Below, piece by piece: positions 58,061 through 64,000 of a stretch of DNA of 64,000 nt (the stretch's first letter is position 1; each line of letters starts with the position of its first letter). The stretch is taken from the NCBI GenBank assembly GCA_022796475.1, contig JAAWIS010000007.1:1-64000 (forward strand), read 5' to 3'. Position numbers and translations under genes: made by a program. Below the pieces are notes generated by a model, which worked only from the letters and a program-made list of their open reading frames with translations, was not told where the DNA came from and made no database searches. The DNA comes from Lachnospiraceae bacterium. Its GTDB lineage: Bacteria > Bacillota > Clostridia > Lachnospirales > Lachnospiraceae.

Positions 58061-58250
58061 ATACCTCCAAATTCACAACATCCAATTTTTTCTGCCCTTT
58101 CCGCTTTGATTGTTTCCCGTTTTTCCTTGTCTTTCCCAGCTATACATTCTTCTTTTTAAAACAACTTTGTCATTTCCTATAGTATAGCGAAAAGCCTGCT
58201 AAAATACAAACCCTTTATCACATCAAAAGAGAAGCCTTCCCTTTCTTTGG

Positions 58251-58299
58251 CTCCATAACTAATCAGCGGAGTGATTAACCATAATGTTAACAATAACCT
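58251..58299 (+). repeat. Decayed partial copy of the 23939-24078 repeat
   Basis: GGCTC...AATCAGCGG(A/G)GTGATT and AACA(A/G)TAAC match the right half of the earlier element at roughly two thirds of positions. It lies inside the serine-recombinase element near its right end. The region 58061-58250 shows no further gene. Confidence 0.45.
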
Positions 58300-58335
58300 C
58301 TCTTTACCATATGCAATCATATCTGTATGTGCTAT

Positions 58336-58452
58336 CAGATATTTGCCATGACCATGGTAGTCACTTCCATTGTCGTATTGTGTATTATGTCAGCCCTGCT
58401 TTACCAATTGATTGCACTGGCAGAAAGCCATTTGTCGAAAAGCTGGAAATAA
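58336..58452 (+). pseudogene. ABC importer permease, 3' part displaced by mobile element
   Basis: The frame begins QIFAMTMVVTSIVVLCIMSA and ends ESHLSKSWK then TAA, giving the last membrane helix and basic tail expected after the truncated permease at 53851-54663. Same strand and compatible frame. Confidence 0.85.
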
Positions 58453-58534
58453 GCATTTAGTCTATGAATCGGAAAATGAATGCTCACAAAAAACAGCAGC
58501 AAAAGCAGCCGCCCTTTTCATGTTGGGGCTGCTG

Positions 58535-58641
58535 CTTCCTATAAAGTAAAAACCCTCTGGGGGATGCGCACTTCGCGTTTAAGGAAACTGTCTGCTGGCG
58601 CAGACGCGCTGCGGCGCGAGAGTCCGGCTTGCCGGACTCTT
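58535..58641 (+). repeat. Family R2 repeat, 107-bp copy
   Basis: Begins CTTCCTATAAAG, contains GCGCACTTCGCG and ends with the palindrome AGTCCGGCTTGCCGGACT. Same length and order as 23394-23500 in the pheS leader. It ends 17 bases from the SIR2 gene stop. Confidence 0.88.
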
Positions 58642-58657
58642 TGTTCTAACATCCGTT

Positions 58658-59500
58658 TCACCGGATCATTTCCAGCACTGCATACGTTTTCCGTCCCAGC
58701 TCCTCAGAAAGCTGAATATTTTGGGCACGACTGTCTACTTCTGCTGGAAGCTGGTACAGATCAATAACCTCCAGTCCCTTTCCCTCATAATATCTCCGCA
58801 GATAGTCTTTCCCTGCATGAAGACTGCTGGAAAGAAAATAATTTCGGTGCATCTCCTTCCTTACCTGCATCTCTTTTGCAACGTAGTCAATCCAACTGAC
58901 AAAGGTTTTCAGGTTATAATCATTTAGTGAATAGCCTACAAACAGGAATACATGGCCAATCAGCAGAGATTTCAGATAGGTTTCCATAAGCCGGTGGGTT
59001 TCCGAATACTGCAGATAGTCATCTTCCTTAAATACCATCTTTTCCGGCTTACGGATATCGCCGTGGAGTTTTAAAAGATAATGGGAAGAAATATTGGTCA
59101 GCAAATCCCGATCTTCCCGGATAACCTGATAGCCAACAGCCACCTGATCTAACAGCGTATCAAAATTGGTTGTTACAATATGTTTCGGATGAAGAGAAAC
59201 TATCAGATAATCAAGCAGATTAGGCTGAATGTTCTCCGGGATCATGGATTTTAACAGAGAATAATAAGACCTGTGGCCAATGCTTTCGTCCAGGCAGTAA
59301 TAATACTGGGGAATCCGAATATATTCATCTGTAGCCAATCGTCCTTCCATAGGATAATCAATCTGTTCTGCAAAAGCCTGAACCATCTGCCCCCAGGTTG
59401 GAAGTCCCGAATTTTTCGAAACTCCGGCACCCACAAAAATCACCAGCCGCTTCCGGTTTCGCGCAGATGACATATCTTCAATCATTTCATAAAAAGTCAT
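58658..59500 (-). CDS. SIR2-family (SIR2_2) NAD-binding protein
   Basis: About 280 aa. VIFVGAGVSKNSGLPTWG (NAD-binding GAG), IVTTNFDTLLD, LLKLHGDIRKP (catalytic His) and FLFVGYSLNDYNLK define the SIR2-like fold used in several anti-phage NADases as well as other proteins. The ATG at 59500 follows GGAGGGAGAT; the frame opens 26 codons upstream without a site. It ends beside an R2 repeat, so loss of a C-terminal effector or sensor domain is possible. Confidence 0.83.
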   Translation of the reverse strand: MTFYEMIEDMSSARNRKRLVIFVGAGVSKNSGLPTWGQMVQAFAEQIDYPMEGRLATDEYIRIPQYYYCLDESIGHRSYYSLLKSMIPENIQPNLLDYLIVSLHPKHIVTTNFDTLLDQVAVGYQVIREDRDLLTNISSHYLLKLHGDIRKPEKMVFKEDDYLQYSETHRLMETYLKSLLIGHVFLFVGYSLNDYNLKTFVSWIDYVAKEMQVRKEMHRNYFLSSSLHAGKDYLRRYYEGKGLEVIDLYQLPAEVDSRAQNIQLSEELGRKTYAVLEMIR

Positions 59501-59581
59501 ATCTCCCTCCAAATCCCCGCTGGCTGCATGATATCTGCCAAGCCGCCCTAATGTTGAGTCCGTCTGAATGCTCGGCATACT

Positions 59582-60931
59582 CTATCCTTTTTCGGGTTTC
59601 CTGATATACCACACATACCAGGCCGTAAAAAACAGGATTCCATATACAGAAGCTGCCGGAACTGCCAGTCCGATATCAAATAAATTGGCGCCTTCCTTTA
59701 AGCTAAACAGATACGATAACGGCACCCGTACCAGGAAAGAGGCTGTGATCCCCTGCAGCATAACTGGAAACGACATTCCGTGGCCATTAAAATACCCGAT
59801 ATAGCTAAATACCAGGCAGGTAAGAATCGCTTCCGAACTAAACCCTTTTAAATATTCTGCTGAGCGCATGATATAAGCCTGGTTATCAGTAAAAACAGCC
59901 GAGGGTATATCTCCCCGGAAAAATACAACAAAAAACACAAAGACGCCAATAAACGCCCCAAGGCCCATTCCGGCAGCCATAGCCTTTCTTGCCCTTCCTT
60001 CCTGCCCGGCTCCAACATTTTGAGCTACAAAGGCCGACATAGACTGCATCAGAGAAGAAGGAATCAGCATAACAAATGAAACCACTTTCTGAGCAATCCC
60101 ATAACCGGATGAAGCTTCCAGTCCAATTCTATTGATAATGGCACACAAAATTAAAAATGACAGATTCGTTAAAATTTCCTGAAAAGCCAAAGGAATGCCC
60201 AGTCTGAGAAAAATCCCGATTTCCTGGTTTACTCGGATATCGCTTTTTGAAACGGAAAATGGAAGGTTCTGACGGCGGATAATCACCAGGGAAAGGACTA
60301 CGCTTACTGCCTGGGCCAATATGGTAGCCAAAGCTGCACCGGCTACATCCAGTCCTAAAACTGCCACAAAAAACAAATCTCCAATTATATTCACAATGCA
60401 GGCAATCAGGACAAACAGCAAAGGGAGTTTTGAATTTCCAAGCCCCCGGAAAATTCCGCTGATTACATTATAAGCTACTACAAACAAAAGTCCGCCAGCA
60501 CAGATCCTTACATATTGGATCGTCACTTCATAAGCCTCCTCAGGCGCATTTAACCATGTGGCAAACAGCGGCGCCCCAGCAGTTAAAACAACCATGGACA
60601 AAATTGTAAAAAGGGAAAAAAACCATATTGCCCCGCCAATCACTCTGCCAATCCGGTCATTCCGCCCTTCCCCCAAATACCGGCTGATTAAAACCGTAAC
60701 CCCCATGGTAAGGGAAGAAATAACAAAAGTAATCAGGTTAACAATATTACTTCCAGTAGCTACTCCGGAAATTCCGGCGTTTGTTCCGAATTTTCCTACT
60801 ACCAGCAAATCTACTGCTCCATACATGGCCTGCAGAACCAGTGCTCCCAGTACAGGAACCATAAAGCGGATCATTTTCTTTAATATGCTTCCCTGTGTAA
60901 AATCATCTGATAATTGGTTCGTTCTGTCTAT
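59582..60931 (-). CDS. MATE-family efflux transporter (non-canonical start proposed)
   Basis: About 449 aa with 12 membrane helices; MVPVLGALVLQAMYGAVDLLVVGKF and the second-half repeat are typical. The first ATG (60874) has no ribosome site and lies within the conserved N-terminal stretch. Upstream in frame lies DRTNQLSDDFTQGSILKKM, the usual N-terminus, but no ATG, GTG or TTG. AGAAGGAG (60941-60948) lies 9 bases before an in-frame ATA (60929-60931). An altered or non-standard start is inferred. Drug or metabolite export with Na+ or H+. Confidence 0.75.
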   Translation of the reverse strand: MDRTNQLSDDFTQGSILKKMIRFMVPVLGALVLQAMYGAVDLLVVGKFGTNAGISGVATGSNIVNLITFVISSLTMGVTVLISRYLGEGRNDRIGRVIGGAIWFFSLFTILSMVVLTAGAPLFATWLNAPEEAYEVTIQYVRICAGGLLFVVAYNVISGIFRGLGNSKLPLLFVLIACIVNIIGDLFFVAVLGLDVAGAALATILAQAVSVVLSLVIIRRQNLPFSVSKSDIRVNQEIGIFLRLGIPLAFQEILTNLSFLILCAIINRIGLEASSGYGIAQKVVSFVMLIPSSLMQSMSAFVAQNVGAGQEGRARKAMAAGMGLGAFIGVFVFFVVFFRGDIPSAVFTDNQAYIMRSAEYLKGFSSEAILTCLVFSYIGYFNGHGMSFPVMLQGITASFLVRVPLSYLFSLKEGANLFDIGLAVPAASVYGILFFTAWYVWYIRKPEKG

Positions 60932-61012
60932 CGTAATCCACTCCTTCTAAAAGTTCATTTCTATCTATCATCTGAATATCATGCAGGCAGCACACTGCCT
61001 TTCATGTGTAAG

Positions 61013-64000
61013 CTACCCCTGCAAAATCTCCAGCAGTTCTTCTTTCGTAGCCATTCTGTCCCGTATACTGCCCTCTGATATTATTTCATCAGAAAGCTTT
61101 GCTTTCTTCTCCTGAAGCTTTTGTATCGCTTCCTCCAGTGTGTCCTTTATTAAAAGCTTATAAACGGTTACTACCTGCTTCTGTCCAATCCGGTGTGCTC
61201 TGTCAGTAGCCTGGTTCTGAGCCGCCATGTTCCACCAGGGGTCAAAATGGATTACCATGCTGGCTGCTGTCAGATTCAGTCCCGTTCCCCCAGCTTTCAG
61301 GGAAATTAAAAATACCGGGGTTTCATCCTGGTTAAAAGCAGATACTAATTTCATCCTGGTTTCCTTAGAGGTGCTTCCGGTAAGCATATAATACAAAATC
61401 CCTTCTTTCTTAAGGGCATCTCCAATAATTGCAAGAGCCGTGGTAAACTGGGAAAATAAAAGCATCTTGTTTCCGGCTGCTATCCCCTTTTGAATCAGCT
61501 CCATGCAGGCATCCACCTTGGCAGCCCCGCCTTGATAGTTTTCATATACCATGGCCGGATCACAGCAAAGCTGGCGCAGCTTGGTAAGCTCCGATAAAAT
61601 TTGAAGCCTGCCGGTGCAAAATTCTTCCTGGCTTTGATTCCTTAAAGAATAGAGCAAATTCTGCAAATTAGCGTCGTACAATTTCCTTTGCTCTTCTCCC
61701 ATCTGGAAAAGCAGGATTTTTTCAATCTTATCCGGCAGCTCCTTTAGCACATCTGATTTTACCCGCCGGAGAATAAAGGGCCGGATCATTCTCTTCAGCC
61801 GTTTTGAAACCTGTTCATCCTGATTGGATAGAATGGGCTGCTCATAATGCTCCCGAAATTTTTTATTAGTGTTTAAGATTCCCGGCATCAGAAAATCAAA
61901 AATACTCCACAGCTCCCTCAGCGAATTTTCAATCGGCGTCCCTGTCAGTGCAAACCGCTGGATACTATTTAACGCTTTTACTGATTTAGCAGCCTAAGTC
62001 GTATCATTTTTTATATTTTGAGCCTCATCAATAATCACCGTTTCAAACCGTACTTTTTGATAACACTCCATATCCCGCTTCAGCAAATCATACGAAGTCA
62101 GCAAAATATGGCCTTCTCCCTTTTCAATTTTCTCCTTACGCTGGCCAGAAGTCCCGGTTACGGTAACAGCTTCCAGAGAAGGTGCGAATTTTTGAATTTC
62201 ACTTTCCCAGTTATATACTAAGGATGCAGGGCAAACTACCAGTCCAAGATATTGCCTGTCTGGTTCTTCCCCACTATTTTCAGTCCCATCTTTCTCTGAT
62301 TTCGATTTTTTCCTTTGGCTTTCTTGTGAAAAAGGGCTGACGTTCCCTTTCTGGCTCTGCTGCCCTTCCTTTTGGGCCAGCAGATAGGCAATGGCCTGTA
62401 CCGTTTTTCCAAGTCCCATATCATCTGCTAAAATTCCGCCAAACCCTAATTTCTGCAGGGTCATCATCCACCGGTAGCCGAACCTCTGATATGGCCTTAG
62501 TTCGGCCTTCAGCCCTTCTGGTTCCTCAAAATCGCTGTCTTCCACATTCTTCATCTCACGAAGAAGGGCTTTCAGCTCCTGGCTTCGGTTAACCTGGATA
62601 TCACTTCCTTGTTCCCGGAAAATCTGATCCAGGTAAAAGCAGCGGTAACCAGGAACTCTCAAACAGCCCTCAGTTAACTGCTTTTCGTTTAGTTCCAATC
62701 CCTCTGCCATTTCCGCTACTGCCAAAAGGCCGCTGTCTTCCAGACGCAAAAACGTCCCGTCAGGCAGGCGGTAAAATTTCCTCTTCCTTCGGTATCCCTG
62801 TAAAATCTCTGCCATTTCTTCCGGAGAAATCTGCTCTGTTTTCACAGGATCCCCCCATGCCCCGCTTAGGGCACCATGAATGAAAGGGGATTCCTGTGAA
62901 CCCTCTGGGGGATGTGCAGAAAACGGGCATGGAAGCTGTCGCTTCGCGACACCGTTTTCACACTGCTTGGCGGCGGGGCGCCAAGCTTTTACAGTAACCT
63001 CTAAAAACCCTGCCTTTATGGCTATTCCGATCCGCACCTTTGGCATTTCCACAAACTGGATTCGCTTGAAGCTTTCCGTAGCAAAAACTTCACCCTTTTG
63101 CTGCAGAAGGGAAATTCCTTCATGGAGTAAGTGGTATACTTTTTCCTCATCCTTTTCCGGAAGTACATATAATCCCCTGACTGGATCCGCAAACGGAAAC
63201 AAACCTTTTACCACAGCAGCCAATCTGTACTCTTTTTCAAAATCCCGGTGCATTTCATTTGCTGTAATTCCTTCCATAATATTATAGTCAGCCTCACCGT
63301 AAGAGCACACCGCTTTTGCTGTAATCTCCTGATTCTGCCGATCCAAATATACCGAAATCCGGCATTGCTTCGGCTCATACTGCTCCAGTTCCTTTTCTCC
63401 TTCACAGCTTGTAAACTGTTTCAGCACCGGAAGCACGAAAGCACAAAAAGAACTGGCATCTTCCGGGTGAATGGTATAGGACTTCTCTCTTCCCAGAAAC
63501 AGCCCTCCCACTACCCTCATTTTTTCGGAAAATTCCTGGCTGCACAGATAAACTGTCCCTCCTGCCCGGATTAAGATCCGTTCCTGGCCGCAAAATACCT
63601 CTGCCCCTGGAACTTTTAGCTCATACCCGCCGTCACTCCTGGCGCGAATCGCTACCTTCAATACAGGATTTCCTTCCAAAAAGGTTAATTCCTTCTGGTT
63701 TCCAATACCGCTTACCTGAAAGCTTCTTCCTTTCAGCTCCTGGGCAAACCGTACCATCCATTCTTCTGACAGGGAAAGTTTTCGTTTCGTTAATGATTCA
63801 ATGGAATAATAATATGGATAACCGCGGTGGTTGTAAAAGGCATTCAGTACTTCTTTTTCATGGGTAATATATTGTTCCAAAAGGCCTAATATCCTTTGGC
63901 TTTCCTTAGTGAATACACTTCGCTCATGATAAAATGCCAGTTTTTTCCCATATTCCACCCAATCATTGCTATGCACAGCTTCTGCCAGACGTGAAATATT
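61013..64000 (-). pseudogene. SNF2-family helicase, interrupted by amber codon; 5' end beyond window
   Basis: Frame is open to 64000. Helicase motifs: GGILADDMGLGKTVQAIAYLL (first 20 residues as GGILADDMGLGKTVQAIAYL), VVCPASLVYNWE, IIDEAQNIKN, then TAG (61994-61996), and in the same frame FALTGTPIENSLRELW, LLFSQFTTAL, LKAGGTGLNLTAA and ATDRAHRIGQ. The TAG stands where relatives have Gln (CAG). An R1 repeat (62852-62997) is translated in frame as about 49 extra residues before the helicase core. Probably inactive, or split into two polypeptides. Confidence 0.85.
62852..62997 (+). repeat. Family R1 repeat inside SNF2 gene
   Basis: 146 bp from CCCCCATGCCCCGC to CAGTAA, closely matching the tandem units at 8829-9126. 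It lies in the coding frame of the SNF2 gene without adding a stop. Confidence 0.88.

Larger units (their letters stand above)
54658..58335. mobile_element. 3.7-kb large-serine-recombinase element inserted in ABC permease gene
   Basis: The ends are set by the split permease gene and by the shared CAGAYATTT (54649-54657 and 58336-58344). Inside each end lies a 21-base inverted half-site (54669-54689 and 58309-58329, 19 of 21 matching, core GATTGCATAT). Cargo on the minus strand: Uma2-type gene, large serine recombinase, a 52-aa ORF and a nuclease pseudogene. The geometry fits attL/attR with a TT crossover. Confidence 0.85.

Overview
The window reads as chromosome of a low-to-mid GC Firmicute of the class Clostridia, most like a gut Lachnospiraceae. 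The grounds are the Rex redox repressor, a T-box leader on pheST, an ABC-F ATPase, strong sigma-A promoters with 17-bp spacers, AGGAGG-type ribosome binding sites, a heterodimeric ABC exporter and a GH2 beta-galactosidase with a GPH-type symporter. Genus and species cannot be fixed from the sequence alone.

Layout. 1-7604: housekeeping (alr, nnr, rex, an ABC-F protein, purA). 7605-9654: a methyltransferase with a leader-peptide-like 5' region, a tandem palindromic repeat, and kptA. 9822-15496: lactose module (GPH symporter, lacZ, divergent AraC regulator). 15577-23900: rnr, secG, eno, pheT, pheS and the pheS T-box, into which a second repeat family has entered. 23939-30694: a small mobile repeat with an 11-bp direct repeat, a two-gene ABC exporter, DUF362, YihY/BrkB and a cytidylate-kinase-like gene. 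30963-46057: a visibly AT-rich one-strand surface-polysaccharide operon headed by an integrase-like gene that lacks catalytic residues. 46283-48007: a complete tyrosine recombinase flanked by 12-bp repeats, one small gene and terminators. 48022-52873: AGCS symporter, TIM-barrel isomerase, MFS transporter and a divergent DeoR regulator. 53058-58452: an ABC importer operon whose permease gene is cut by a 3.7-kb large-serine-recombinase element. 58535-64000: another repeat, a SIR2-type protein, a MATE exporter and a SNF2 helicase gene carrying an in-frame repeat and an amber codon.

Two observations stand out. First, within the polysaccharide operon four adjacent genes with gaps of 14 bp or less, or overlaps, encode an arabinose-5-phosphate isomerase, a HAD phosphatase, a FucU-type mutarotase and a fused GHMP kinase/GDP-sugar pyrophosphorylase. 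Together they could form a de novo route from ribulose-5-phosphate to GDP-D-arabinose, the five-carbon analogue of GDP-L-fucose, followed by a GT11 (fucosyltransferase-like) transferase. Second, the 3' end of the split permease gene lies 3.7 kb downstream in the same frame. Joining the halves at a shared TT restores a full-length protein, and imperfect inverted half-sites sit at equal distance from that crossover point inside each end, as expected for attL/attR of a serine integrase.

At least four families of short palindromic repeats are scattered through intergenic regions, leaders and one coding sequence. Several genes look broken or switchable: an acetyltransferase off by one base at two homopolymers, the SNF2 gene, and a PD-(D/E)XK nuclease remnant. 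No tRNA, rRNA or CRISPR array was seen.
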